Shown: positions 44,980 to 54,100 of the stretch, one piece after another | How positions within the stretch are numbered: position 1 is the first letter of the stretch | How the letters are laid out: each line of letters starts with the position of its first letter | Source of the DNA: Victivallis vadensis | Lineage (GTDB): Bacteria > Verrucomicrobiota > Lentisphaeria > Victivallales > Victivallaceae | Direction: 5' to 3' | Assembly (NCBI RefSeq): GCF_003096415.1 | Contig: NZ_QEKH01000005.1 | Span: 1 to 64,000, forward strand | DNA: 64,000 nt | Made by a program: the position numbers and the translations under genes | Notes under the pieces: generated by a model | What the model saw: the letters and a program-made list of their open reading frames with translations, nothing else | Told to the model about the DNA's origin: nothing | The model's database searches: none

Positions 44980-46902
44980 TCATTCCGTCCCGTCCAGAAA
45001 TTCCCAGCCGACGACATGGGCATCCATACGCTCTCCCGGGCGGAAAGCGGCTTTATAATTGATGCTCAATTTCGTCGTGTCGCTCTGCCTCGCCACTTTG
45101 AAAACCGCACGATGTTTTCCGGCGGGCAAATCGACCGGGTCCAGATTGATGTTTTCCGGAGTCAGGTAAGTCTCAAATTCCGCCCGCGCCAGCTCCCGGC
45201 CATCCAGCCAGAACACCAGCGGAGAAGTACGGCCGATCGAAATGCCGATCTTCCCATCCTCTTTCGTCACGAATTCCGAAACGAGGTAAAACACCGCCGG
45301 CCCCTGAAAGCCGAATACCTGGTCCACCGGGATCAGGTCATCCACGGCGTTCACCCGGCCGTGCGGCGGAAGTTCAAGCGTTCCGGCCGCCAGCGCCGCC
45401 TCATCCAGCCCGACCAGATCCAACCCGGCGCGCATATTCAAGTGATAATTGCGAATTGCCGTGCAATTATTGTTGAATCCCCCTTGCGGAATATGCCGCA
45501 GATATGACTCCTCGCCAAGTTTCACCTGCGGAACCGTCGCAAAATTCCCCCAGAAAGGTCCGTAGACCTGCCACGGCACCGCCGCCGCGAATCCGAACAG
45601 AAAAACAGTCCCGCCGAATTCCGCCCGGATCAGATCGCCATCCAGAATCCGGTGTGGCTCCAGATGCCGCACCCGTACCGGAATCCCGGCACTTCCACCG
45701 GCCTCAATCCTCACATCCGCTTCATATTCAAACCGGAACGCTTCACTGCCGGTCAGCGTCAGCACGCCTTCCCGGAACCGGTCTGACAAATTGAAAATCT
45801 TCAACACACACTCCGCCTCACCTCCTGCGGCGATCACCGGCATACCCCGGTATTCCACCTCAAAGCGGAAATCGCGCTTCCGCGTCGGCAGCCGGAATGC
45901 TTCCACCCCGGCCGGAATTTCCGTCACCTTGAGCTTCCTGTTCCAGAACCGCTCCGCCTCAAGCGTCAGCCGGGCGATATCGGCGGCAAGGTCCTCAATC
46001 CGGTCGGAACGGCGGTGCAGCTCGAAATTCGTCACATAACCGGTATCTTCCATGCCGTAATCCTTCCGCAGCTTTTCCGCCCCCCGGATGATGCCGAGAA
46101 CCGCTCCGGCGATTCCGCAGGTGCAATCGGTATCGAAACCGCTGTTCAACGCGATCATGGTGGTCCGCTCCATATCGCCGTCCCCCATCAGCAGCGCCGT
46201 CAGCGTAATGCCGATATTCTCAAACATATTCGTGCAGTCCGGATGGCCGTAATCGCGGATGATCCGTTCGCGCACCCCGCGCCAATCCGGCTCTTCGCGG
46301 CAGAACCGGCGGGTATCGGCGATGAGCCGGGCCAGCCTGGAAGCGGCAGGGATCACCGCCAGGCCGGCGTCGATCAGTTTCTGCAGGTCATCTTCCACAA
46401 AGGCGGCCGCCTCCATCGCCGCGATAAAGGCTTCGGAATAAACCGACTCCTCCGAATGGTCGATCTGTCCGTCCAACCGGCAGATTCGCCCGGCCAGTCC
46501 GGGATCGCCCGCCGCGAGACACGCCCAGATCTCAGCGCGGATGCAGCAGCCCATCCCCTGATGATAAAAATGATTGTTGTAGGAACCGGAAACCGGCGGA
46601 TGAATCCCCCGCCGGAAATTGCGCTTGAAATAAGCATATTCGCCCGGATTGTAGGGAACGTGGTTCAGAAACGCCTGCGCCAGATCGTCCGAATCAAAAT
46701 CGAGCCCGATTTCTTCCAGTACGTTGAGCCAGAGAATCTGAAGCTCCAGATCGTCGTTCGGCTCCGTGATCCGCCAGAATTCCGGCTGGAACCGGTAGTC
46801 GAAAGCCTGTTTGCACCCTTCCAACGGCGCACCGATCGAACCGCACACGCACTTTCCCAGCCAACAGCCGTAGACCTTGTCGAAATAAGTCTGATAATTC
46901 AT
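44980..46902 (-). CDS. ADP-ribosylglycohydrolase-family protein with C-terminal beta domains
   Basis: A 640-residue protein started at MNYQTYFDKVYGCWLGKCVC (46902), after GGCGGAG. The N-terminal DraG-like helical fold shows GCWLGKCVCGSIGAPLEG (about 11-28), NDDLELQILWL (about 48-58; the metal-binding TD-E pattern is altered) and SGFDTDCTCGIAGAVLG (about 270-286, the second metal site). The C-terminal 300 residues look like beta sandwiches (VEYRGMPVIAAGGEAECVL). In this setting, with sugar genes around, it may act on glycosides or nucleoside sugars. It is divergent from an AraC gene. Confidence 0.8.
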   Translation of the reverse strand: MNYQTYFDKVYGCWLGKCVCGSIGAPLEGCKQAFDYRFQPEFWRITEPNDDLELQILWLNVLEEIGLDFDSDDLAQAFLNHVPYNPGEYAYFKRNFRRGIHPPVSGSYNNHFYHQGMGCCIRAEIWACLAAGDPGLAGRICRLDGQIDHSEESVYSEAFIAAMEAAAFVEDDLQKLIDAGLAVIPAASRLARLIADTRRFCREEPDWRGVRERIIRDYGHPDCTNMFENIGITLTALLMGDGDMERTTMIALNSGFDTDCTCGIAGAVLGIIRGAEKLRKDYGMEDTGYVTNFELHRRSDRIEDLAADIARLTLEAERFWNRKLKVTEIPAGVEAFRLPTRKRDFRFEVEYRGMPVIAAGGEAECVLKIFNLSDRFREGVLTLTGSEAFRFEYEADVRIEAGGSAGIPVRVRHLEPHRILDGDLIRAEFGGTVFLFGFAAAVPWQVYGPFWGNFATVPQVKLGEESYLRHIPQGGFNNNCTAIRNYHLNMRAGLDLVGLDEAALAAGTLELPPHGRVNAVDDLIPVDQVFGFQGPAVFYLVSEFVTKEDGKIGISIGRTSPLVFWLDGRELARAEFETYLTPENINLDPVDLPAGKHRAVFKVARQSDTTKLSINYKAAFRPGERMDAHVVGWEFLDGTE

Positions 46903-46957
46903 GAAAGCTCCGCCTTTCGTTGTTGATGGTATAGTATAGCACAGCACCGCCGGGAAA

Positions 46958-46985
46958 AGTTGTATGATTTCAAGAAAGAGTTGTA
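46958..46985. promoter_or_regulatory. AraC-type direct repeat AGTTGTA, 21-bp period
   Basis: AGTTGTA occurs at 46958-46964 and again at 46979-46985, exactly two helical turns apart. It lies in the divergent gap between the ADP-ribosylglycohydrolase-family gene and the AraC gene. Paired direct repeats of this spacing are typical AraC-family sites. Confidence 0.5.
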
Positions 46986-47001
46986 CAATACGATATTTTT
47001 C

Positions 47002-47029
47002 TTGACTTCGCTTCAACCCGGACTATTTT
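47002..47029 (+). promoter_or_regulatory. Promoter of the second AraC gene
   Basis: TTGACT (47002-47007) and TATTTT (47024-47029) with a 16-base spacer, 27 bases before the AraC start codon. Confidence 0.5.
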
Positions 47030-47055
47030 TATAGAAAAACAGGGCGGTATTTTCA

Positions 47056-47895
47056 ATGGAATTGTATCATCTGAACGACTATTGTTCTCCCGATCTGCCC
47101 CTCGCGGTCTGGCCGGTGCAGAAAGCAGGCGCGATCGGTCTGCACAGACATGACTGTTTTGAACTCGTGTTCATCACGCGCGGCACCGGTCTCTGCCGGA
47201 TCAACGATCTGTCCTACCCGGTGCTGCGCGGCGACGTTTACATACTCAATCCGCACGACACGCATTGTTACGAGATGGCATCCAGCTGTACTTTTTACAA
47301 CATTCTTTTTCGACGCGAACTACTGCAGCACGAACCCGCGCTGACTCCTCTGCTTGACGACTGGGAAAGCCGGACGGACCGGAAGCTCTATCAATTGGAA
47401 AACGATGAAACCGATGCGGAAGAATTCCGTTTTCAGGAGATCATTGTAGAACTGAAGAAACGCCTTCCGGGTTATGAAGCGGCCGTACGCGCGCTGTTCG
47501 CCGTTTTTCTGGTCCGGCTGCTGCGGCGCGGGAACTGCGAACGGCACATCCCGCCGGGGCACCGGCCAAGCGCCTCCAAAGTATTTGAATACATCAATGC
47601 CCATCTCGGCAGTACCATATCCCTGCGGGAACTGGCCGGCGTGGCGGGCATGAGCACGCCGGCTTTCGCCGGCGCATTCCGGCAATGGACGGGCAACTCC
47701 GTTCCCGGCCACATCGGCGCCCTCCGCATCCGGCAAGCACGCCGCCTGCTTGAAGAACGAAAACTTACCATCGGGGAAATTGCGCTGCGGCTCGGTTTCT
47801 ACGATACCTGTCACTTCTCCCGCGTTTTCAGGAAAAAGACCGGGCTTTCCCCTCGAGAGTACCGGCAGCTCGGACACTTCGCCTCCCCACGGTAA
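47056..47895 (+). CDS. AraC-family transcriptional regulator with cupin sensor
   Basis: A 279-residue regulator. The N-terminal cupin shows LHRHDCFELVFITRGTGLCR (about 29-48) and LNPHDTHCYEM. The C-terminal double helix-turn-helix reads ISLRELAGVAGMSTPAFAGAF (about 189-209) and LTIGEIALRLGFYDTCHFSR (about 236-255), ending FRKKTGLSPREYRQL. It is divergent from the ADP-ribosylglycohydrolase-family gene, its likely target, with AGTTGTA repeats in the gap. Confidence 0.9.
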   Translation: MELYHLNDYCSPDLPLAVWPVQKAGAIGLHRHDCFELVFITRGTGLCRINDLSYPVLRGDVYILNPHDTHCYEMASSCTFYNILFRRELLQHEPALTPLLDDWESRTDRKLYQLENDETDAEEFRFQEIIVELKKRLPGYEAAVRALFAVFLVRLLRRGNCERHIPPGHRPSASKVFEYINAHLGSTISLRELAGVAGMSTPAFAGAFRQWTGNSVPGHIGALRIRQARRLLEERKLTIGEIALRLGFYDTCHFSRVFRKKTGLSPREYRQLGHFASPR

Positions 47896-47904
47896 ACGGC
47901 CGGT

Positions 47905-48450
47905 TCATTGCTGCTCGCGCTTTTTCTTTTCTTCCTCGGCTTTCTTTTTCGCGGCGGCCTCCCGGGCTTTGCGGGCCTTGTCGTCGGCGGCTTTCTTGGC
48001 CTTGCGGGTGTCGGAGATCAGTTTGTTCAGCGCCTGCATGTTGGCGGCCTTCGGAAACTTCCGTTTCGCGTCTTCAAGGGTTTTCAGCCGGGCAGCGAGA
48101 TTCTTGTTCTTCTTCGCCTGATTCATCACGTTATTCACGGACCTGGCCTGCTGTTCGGCGATTTTCTTCTCTTTTTCCAGCTCTTTTCTGCGCTCCTCCC
48201 AGCGGGCCTGCTGTTCCTTGAGCAGTTGCCGGTGCTGTTCAAGCTCCTTTTTCAGCGTCGCCTTGTCCGCGTCGGAGAGGTCTTTTTCGGTCAGGATGCA
48301 GCCGCCGTCCCGGTGGAGCACCTCAATGCCGCGCCAGGTCACATTGACCACCTCGACATCGCGGTAGTCGCCGATCTTCGCATAGGCGGCCCACAGCGGA
48401 CTTCCGCCGGCCAGCAGCAGGATACAGAATATCGGAAAAATCTTTTTCAT
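47905..48450 (-). CDS. Secreted Lys/Glu/Ala-rich coiled-coil protein
   Basis: A 181-residue protein with start MKKIFPIFCILLLAGGSPLW (48450) giving a signal peptide ending near AAYA. A short folded segment follows (VEVVNVTWRGIEVLHRDGGC, then ILTEKDLSDADKATLKKEL), a pattern seen in verrucomicrobial and related secreted proteins. The remaining 120 residues form a charged coiled coil ending in a run of Lys, Glu and Arg. The function is unknown; it may bind wall or surface polymers. The convergent AraC gene ends 9 bases away. Confidence 0.62.
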   Translation of the reverse strand: MKKIFPIFCILLLAGGSPLWAAYAKIGDYRDVEVVNVTWRGIEVLHRDGGCILTEKDLSDADKATLKKELEQHRQLLKEQQARWEERRKELEKEKKIAEQQARSVNNVMNQAKKNKNLAARLKTLEDAKRKFPKAANMQALNKLISDTRKAKKAADDKARKAREAAAKKKAEEEKKKREQQ

Positions 48451-48621
48451 AATCACGATTCCTTGTATGAAACGTTTTCAACCTATTACAATATACTACA
48501 TAATCAACGTTTTACAAGGTCCATTCCCGCTGCGGCGCCGATTCCGCGCCATACTCCCGCAGCCAAATGCCGTAATGAGGGAGGAGACCGGCCTTCACCT
48601 TGCATGTGCCAGTCGCCGCAT

Positions 48622-48672
48622 GCCTCCGGAGCGGCATTGGCGTGCCCTCCCGGCAGCGGCTCCCTGCCGGCA
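48622..48672. repeat. Isolated module of the dispersed repeat, inverse orientation
   Basis: Read on the minus strand, this matches 34407-34449: a GCCGCTGCCGGG segment followed by CACGCCAATGCC(C/G)CTCC. It contains CCGGCAG/CTGCCGG followed by a T run on the plus strand (48650-48681), which looks like a terminator but has no plus-strand gene ending before it. It lies in the 325-base gap before the second GntR-headed regulator. Confidence 0.6.
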
Positions 48673-48691
48673 ATTTTTTTTAAAATTTCAA

Positions 48692-48731
48692 TGTATCGAG
48701 ACTTGATTTAAGTGTATCGACACATTATACT
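48692..48731 (+). promoter_or_regulatory. Promoter with paired TGTATCGA operator boxes
   Basis: TTGATT (48703-48708) and TATACT (48726-48731) are 17 bases apart. TGTATCGA lies at 48692-48699 and 48713-48720, a 21-base period that flanks the -35 box. The second box sits in a small palindrome GTGTATCGACAC. It probably binds the regulator encoded just downstream. Confidence 0.65.
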
Positions 48732-48775
48732 ATGCCAGACGGAACTGAATCAGCCAAACGGGAAAGCCTTTTCAA

Positions 48776-49903
48776 ATGGTCAGAAAAAACGCCGCCGTGT
48801 CCTCCGGCCACAAGTACGAGCAGTTGTACCGGGAGTTGAAGGAACAGCTCTTCGCCATGTCTCCCGGCAGCAGTTTTCCTTCCGTGCGCGAACTGATGAA
48901 GTCGCACGGCGTCAGCCAGGCGACGGTCTGCAAGGCCCTCGCCGACCTTGAGGAGGAAAAGCTGCTTTCGCGCAACGTCGGCAGCGGCACTTTCGTGACC
49001 GAGGAAGTGCTCAAGTACAGCCCCGGCGCCCGTCCGGTCATCGGGTTGTCCATCCCGAACTGGCCGGGCAAGTCCAACGCGCTCAAGCAGTATCACTTTT
49101 ACAAGTTGAAGGACGAATATGGGTTCGAGCTGCTTTTCCTGCCGTTCGACTATCAGAAATACCGGGTGATTCCGGTGCTTCCGCGCACCCGCATCGACCT
49201 GCTGATCGTGTCGCCCTCCGCGGACAACCTGCGGAACGAAGACGCGGCGCTGCTCGAATCGTTCGGGATTCCCTTCATCGTTTTCGGCAGGGACTGCAAC
49301 CGCCTCCGGCTGAATTGCGTCTGGCGGGACGAGGAGTTCATCGGCATGAAAGTCGCCCGGGAACTGCTGGAACTCGGCCACCGCAAACTGGCGCTGGTCA
49401 TCACCGAACCGCGCATATCCGCCGTGGAGAGCCGCTGCAAGGGCTTTCTGCAATATTGCGAACTCAACGGCGTCACTCCGCAGGTCATCGACTGCGGCAT
49501 CGCCCCCGGAGAAAACTCCCTGCCGAAAGTGTACCGGACCATCACCAACCTGCTGCACGACGGCAGGCCGGAGGCGACCGGCTTTTTCTTCATCAGCGAA
49601 GAACCGGTGCTGGGCGCCTACAAAGCCTTTTATGAAGCCGGGGTGAAAATCCCGGAGGAAGTCAGCATCATCGGCTGCGGCAACACCGGCGACAGCGAAT
49701 TTTTCCATCCGGGGCTGACCACGGTGGACGACGATATGCAGCAGATGGTCCGCTGCACCTACGAAGCGGCGCAGAAACTGTTGCGCAATTCGGAATTGAT
49801 CAATACCGGAATCCGGTTTGAACTGGTCGAACGCGGTTCGACGGCGCCGGTTCCGGGGTCTTCTTTCCTCATGTCCAACAACAAAGGAAACTCCAAATGC
49901 TGA
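48776..49903 (+). CDS. GntR-headed, LacI-type regulator (cassette 2)
   Basis: A 375-residue protein. The GntR winged helix ([20 protein letters not shown], about 33-52; [12 protein letters not shown]) is joined to a sugar-binding sensor ([51 protein letters not shown]). It is the first gene of an operon: its last codons overlap the prepilin gene by 7 bases, and a glycosidase follows. TGTATCGA boxes at its promoter suggest autoregulation. Confidence 0.88.
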   Translation: MVRKNAAVSSGHKYEQLYRELKEQLFAMSPGSSFPSVRELMKSHGVSQATVCKALADLEEEKLLSRNVGSGTFVTEEVLKYSPGARPVIGLSIPNWPGKSNALKQYHFYKLKDEYGFELLFLPFDYQKYRVIPVLPRTRIDLLIVSPSADNLRNEDAALLESFGIPFIVFGRDCNRLRLNCVWRDEEFIGMKVARELLELGHRKLALVITEPRISAVESRCKGFLQYCELNGVTPQVIDCGIAPGENSLPKVYRTITNLLHDGRPEATGFFFISEEPVLGAYKAFYEAGVKIPEEVSIIGCGNTGDSEFFHPGLTTVDDDMQQMVRCTYEAAQKLLRNSELINTGIRFELVERGSTAPVPGSSFLMSNNKGNSKC

Positions 49904-51138
49904 CCGAAAAATTCCCCCATTCCCCCGTAAGCGGCTCCCGCAGACTGACAAGCAATTTTACACTTATCGAGCTGCTCGTGAACACAACTTGTAAAATATA
50001 CAATCAGTCCACGACTGCCGCTCTGCGTAAAAGAGAGGGGCGCGGGGGAGAGAAAGCGGCGACCAGCGCCGCGTCTCTCCCCGTACCAAACGATCTCAAC
50101 CTCTCGCACACTCCCGGCAAGCTCTCACGCCTCCGCCAATGCTCTGCAAGCGGCAAGTCGGAGCAAAAACGTGAAATCATCTTTCCGCAAAAAAGCGGGA
50201 AGATGATTTCACGTTATTGCGAATCTTCTTCCCCCGCCGAGCAACCGCGGCCCCGCCTGTCGACCGTCCCGTACCCGGCACCGGCACCTTGCCGGACGCA
50301 GGGGGCGCGGGGGGCGGCGGATACGCCCCCCGCATACCGCCATGTAAGGCCGGCCATCGCAAAATTTACGCTGATTGAGCTGCTCGTGGTGATAGCGATC
50401 ATCGCGATACTGGCCGCGATGCTGCTCCCGGTCCTCCAGAAAGCCCGGAACCAGGCCCGGAGCATCCAATGCGTCAGCAACTTGAAACAGGTCTTTTCGG
50501 GACTTGCGTTCTATGCCGGGGACCACAAATATTATCCGGCGGCCAAACCTTCGCAGGAGGCGGGAGCGGCTTATCCGGGGGAATCCTTCGTCTGGACATT
50601 CCGCACGGCTCCCTATCTCGGGCAGCGCGGCGTTCCCCGGGCGCATGACGGAATCGACGTGTGGCAGGACGCCTCCGACATCCGCAACGCCGGTGTATTG
50701 AACTGTCCCGGTCTTGTGATCGGCAAGAAAGATATGTCCTGCTATGCGATGAACACCTTCGGCCGCTACAAGGAGGACTTCCGCATGACCGCCCTCGCCG
50801 CGCCACCGGAAGTCGACTTGAATTCTCCCGGCGGAAACAGCCTCTATGCCAAGCCGGACTCCCGCTGCACCAAAAGCTCCGGCGGGATCGCCCCGCCCTC
50901 CCCCTCGCGGATGCTCTTTGTTTCGGAGCTGGGCTACGGCGCGGAGATGGCCGCCAACGCGGGCATCCCGTGCAACATCCGGAACGGCACTTACTTGAAC
51001 AACGTCTACAACGGCCTGTTCCAGAACGGCTTTGAAGCCTCGTTCCGCCACAGCGCCAGAAAATCCGTCCTGTGGTTCGACGGCCACGTGTCGCAGGTCC
51101 GCTACAAGGAAGTCAACTGGAGCCTCGTCATCCCCTAA
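49897..51138 (+). CDS. Prepilin-like H-X9-DG protein carrying an in-frame insert (cassette 2)
   Basis: A 413-residue protein. Residues 21-28 read FTLIELLV, then 124 residues come from the element plus four more (AIAK), and [20 protein letters not shown] follows at 157-176. The mature part ends with [12 protein letters not shown] (H-X9-DG). The sequence before the first FTLIELLV differs from that in the 42.4-kb gene, so insertion or fusion happened in two different genes. The start overlaps the regulator stop, and the glycosidase gene follows 17 bases after the stop. Confidence 0.8.
   Translation: MLTEKFPHSPVSGSRRLTSNFTLIELLVNTTCKIYNQSTTAALRKREGRGGEKAATSAASLPVPNDLNLSHTPGKLSRLRQCSASGKSEQKREIIFPQKSGKMISRYCESSSPAEQPRPRLSTVPYPAPAPCRTQGARGAADTPPAYRHVRPAIAKFTLIELLVVIAIIAILAAMLLPVLQKARNQARSIQCVSNLKQVFSGLAFYAGDHKYYPAAKPSQEAGAAYPGESFVWTFRTAPYLGQRGVPRAHDGIDVWQDASDIRNAGVLNCPGLVIGKKDMSCYAMNTFGRYKEDFRMTALAAPPEVDLNSPGGNSLYAKPDSRCTKSSGGIAPPSPSRMLFVSELGYGAEMAANAGIPCNIRNGTYLNNVYNGLFQNGFEASFRHSARKSVLWFDGHVSQVRYKEVNWSLVIP
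49981..50352 (+). mobile_element. 372-bp palindromic element, copy 2, inside a prepilin gene
   Basis: Same length, same starting phrase (AACACAACTTGTAAAATATA) and same end (CCGCCATGTAAGGCCG) as copy 1 at 42520-42891. It holds the hairpin at 50169-50214, CCGGCACCTTGCCGG at 50281-50295 and the GCGGGGGGCG stem. After it come 12 bases (codons for AIAK) before the second FTLIELLV. Differences from copy 1 are concentrated in the first 200 bases. Confidence 0.75.
50169..50214. repeat. Covarying hairpin with A6 loop, copy 2
   Basis: Arms 50169-50188 and 50195-50214 pair around AAAAAA. Against copy 1, three base pairs of the outer stem are changed on both sides (G-C to A-T, T-A to C-G, G-C to A-T), which preserves the stem. 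Confidence 0.85.
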
Positions 51139-51155
51139 TCCCGCAGGATCATGAT

Positions 51156-54100
51156 ATGAAAACGCGCATTTTTCTTTCGCTTTTTTTGCTGTTCCAGCTC
51201 ATCGCCGCATCCGCCGCGGCGGAACGCATCCGGCTTTCGCCGGACCGGGGGCTGTATCTGCATATTCCGGGCCAAAAGGAACCGATTCTTTTTCCGCGTT
51301 CCGGCGACGGAGTCGCGGTCACCTGGAATCCGCAGGAATCCAAGTACATCTCCCTCTCTTTCCCGGAGAAGCGGAAACTGCCGGAATTCACCCGGCTTTC
51401 GGTTACCGCCCGATTCCGGGTTCCGGCGGATACGCCGGTTCGCAAGGTGAGTTTGCGCCTGCTCGACAGCGGCAACGAAAATTTCCAGTTCTCCCGGCCC
51501 GCCGTCGTCCGGGACGGCCTCATCGAAGCCGTCTGGGAGATTCCCGCCGGCAGTCAGCCGCACGGCTGGGGCGGCGACGGCAATAAAATGCTCGACCAGC
51601 CCGCCCGCGTCTACGGATTCAGCATCGACCACGCCCGGCAGGGAAACCGGACGAGTCTGGAACTGCTTTCGGTCGAAATCGGCGTTGCCGGAGGCGGAAC
51701 CGTCTCCGCAGAACGGCCGTTCCACACATTCAACTCCGACGAAATCCACCGCCGCAGAAGCGGAACCGGGGAACTTCATCCCGGTTCCGAAGCCTTGCTG
51801 GTCACCGGAATCGTCGGCGAATGTTTCGTGACTGAACGCCGCAACCCGGTCCGCACCTTCCACGCAAAGCCGCGGAAGCTGAAAGTCACGGCGGAACTTC
51901 TCGCCGGAAATCCCCGGCTCCGCTGGAGTTTCCGGGACGCGGGCAACCGGCTTTTGAAAACTCCGGCGCTTCCCCTGAAGCTGGGGAAAAACACGCTCGA
52001 AGTCGATCTGGACTCCCTGTTTGCCGGCGCCCGCCTCCCGTTCCGGGCGGAGGGTTTCACCCTCTCCTGCGACGGCGATACGCCGGGAGCCGTATTGCTG
52101 ACGGGGGCAACCCTCGTCACGGCGGAACCGCCCTCCGGGGCGCTGGACTTGGAAATCGTCACCGGCAACGCCCTGCATGTGCTGAAATGGGGCGAAGAGA
52201 ACGCATTCAAGCTGAAGTTCACCAACCGCTCCAACCGGGGCGGCGAATTCACCGCCGATCTGGAATTCCGCGACTTTTTCGGGAACGGTTTCCGGGAGCG
52301 CGCGACATTCCAACTGGAAGCCGGAGAGACCGCCGGCCACACTCCCCGGCGGTTGCCCGGTTCTTTCGGCCATTGGGAAGTCGCCGCCGACATCACCGAA
52401 CACGGCGCGCCGGAATTCCGGAGCCGCAAAACCGGAAACTTCGCCTACCTCGCTCCCGCCGGTCCGACTCCCGGGCGGGCGCCGGGCTTTCTGTTCGGAA
52501 TCTGCAACAACTCCGCCTCCTGGAGTCCGGGCGAACAGCAGAAAGGGATCGAGGCGGCGGCCCTCTGCGGCGCGAAGATCGTGCGGAACACCTTCGAGTG
52601 GCAGCGTCTGCAGCCCGCGCCGGACCGGTGGAACTTCGCGCCGCTCGACTCCCTGATCGACCGCCATCTGGCGGCCGGAATCGAGCTTCAGGGCTTCTTC
52701 GGCTTCACCCCGCGCTGGGCCGCCCCCCCGGAACGACGCAACGCTTCCGACTGGAAAAGCTGGAACCGGGGTGCGCCCGATCCCGGCGCATGGCGCAATT
52801 ATGTGCGGACCGTGCTGTCCCGCTACCGCGGCAAAATCCGCTACTGGGAGGTCTGGAACGAGCCGGACCTCTCCGGCTTCAACCGCATGAGTCTCGAAGA
52901 GTACGCGGCCCTCCTGAAAACCGCCGGAGAAATCGCCCGGCAGAACGCGCCGGAAGCAGTCGTCATGACCGGCGGCTTCGCGACCGCCATCGGCCACACC
53001 GGCCTGAAAAGCCCCACTTTCCAGCGCGACTGCCTGAAGCTGGCCCGGGGCGCTTTCCAGCTTCACGCCTACCACCAGCACGGTTCTTTCGACCGGTTCC
53101 GCAATGCGGTGGACGGCAAGTTCCTGCCGATGCGCCGGGAAACGGGAACCGACGTCCCGTGGTACGCCAACGAAACGGCGGTCAGCTCCATGAACGGCAC
53201 CGAACGCAACCAGGCACTGACCCTCTTTAAAAAGCTGATTTTCGCATGGGCGCGCGGCGCGGTCGGCTACAACTGGTACAACCTGCGCAATGACGGTTTC
53301 GACCCGATGAACGCGGAACACAATTACGGGATGATGAGCTTCGATTTCCAGCCCAAGCCGGTCTACTCCGTATTCAATATGCTCGCCGGCACGTTCCGGG
53401 AAGCGCGATTCCTCCGCCCGCTCGAAACGGGCGACGATTTTCCGGCCTTCGTCTTTGCGGACGGGAAAAACCTCCTGATTCCCGCCTGGAACGAATCCGG
53501 TTCCGGCAGTACGCTCTCCGTCGCTCTCCGCACCGACGCCGCCGCGGCCTCCGTCATCGACCTGATGGGGAACGAAGTCCCACAGGAGACGGAACAGGGC
53601 GTGGCGCTTCTTTCGCTGACTCCGATGCCCGCCACGCTGAAACTGAAAGGCGCGAGCCGTGTCGAACTGGCCGGACGGCTTCTGGAAGCGGCGGCTTCCG
53701 GCGCGGCCGCTCCCGGCCGGAGCTTCCGGGTCGCCTGCCGGCTTTTCAACCCGTTCGACCGGGAAAGAGAGTTCCGGCTCAAACTGGAAAACCTGCCGGA
53801 GGAGTTCCGGGTTTCCGGGAACGCCAGACACCTCACCGTCCCGCCGAACCGGACGGAAACCGTCGAATTTGAACTCTCCGCCCTCCCCGGCTTCAAACCG
53901 GAATACGGACACACCTGCCAACTCAGGCTCGCCTACGAGCTGCACGGCACGCCGTGGCGGGGCAGCCTCGACATTCCGGTCAATTCGGCGGTCGTGATTC
54001 CGGCCCGGGCGGATTTCGACCGCGCCCCCGACTTCCGGCTCCGCGATATCTCCCAGGTGGTCTCGCTGACCGCGGCGGACCCGGCGCTGGCCCACCGCCT

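Noticed and set aside
48648-48681. Intrinsic terminator on the plus strand
   Set aside because: A stem followed by T residues is present, but no plus-strand gene ends before it, and the sequence matches the repeat module of the 34-kb island.
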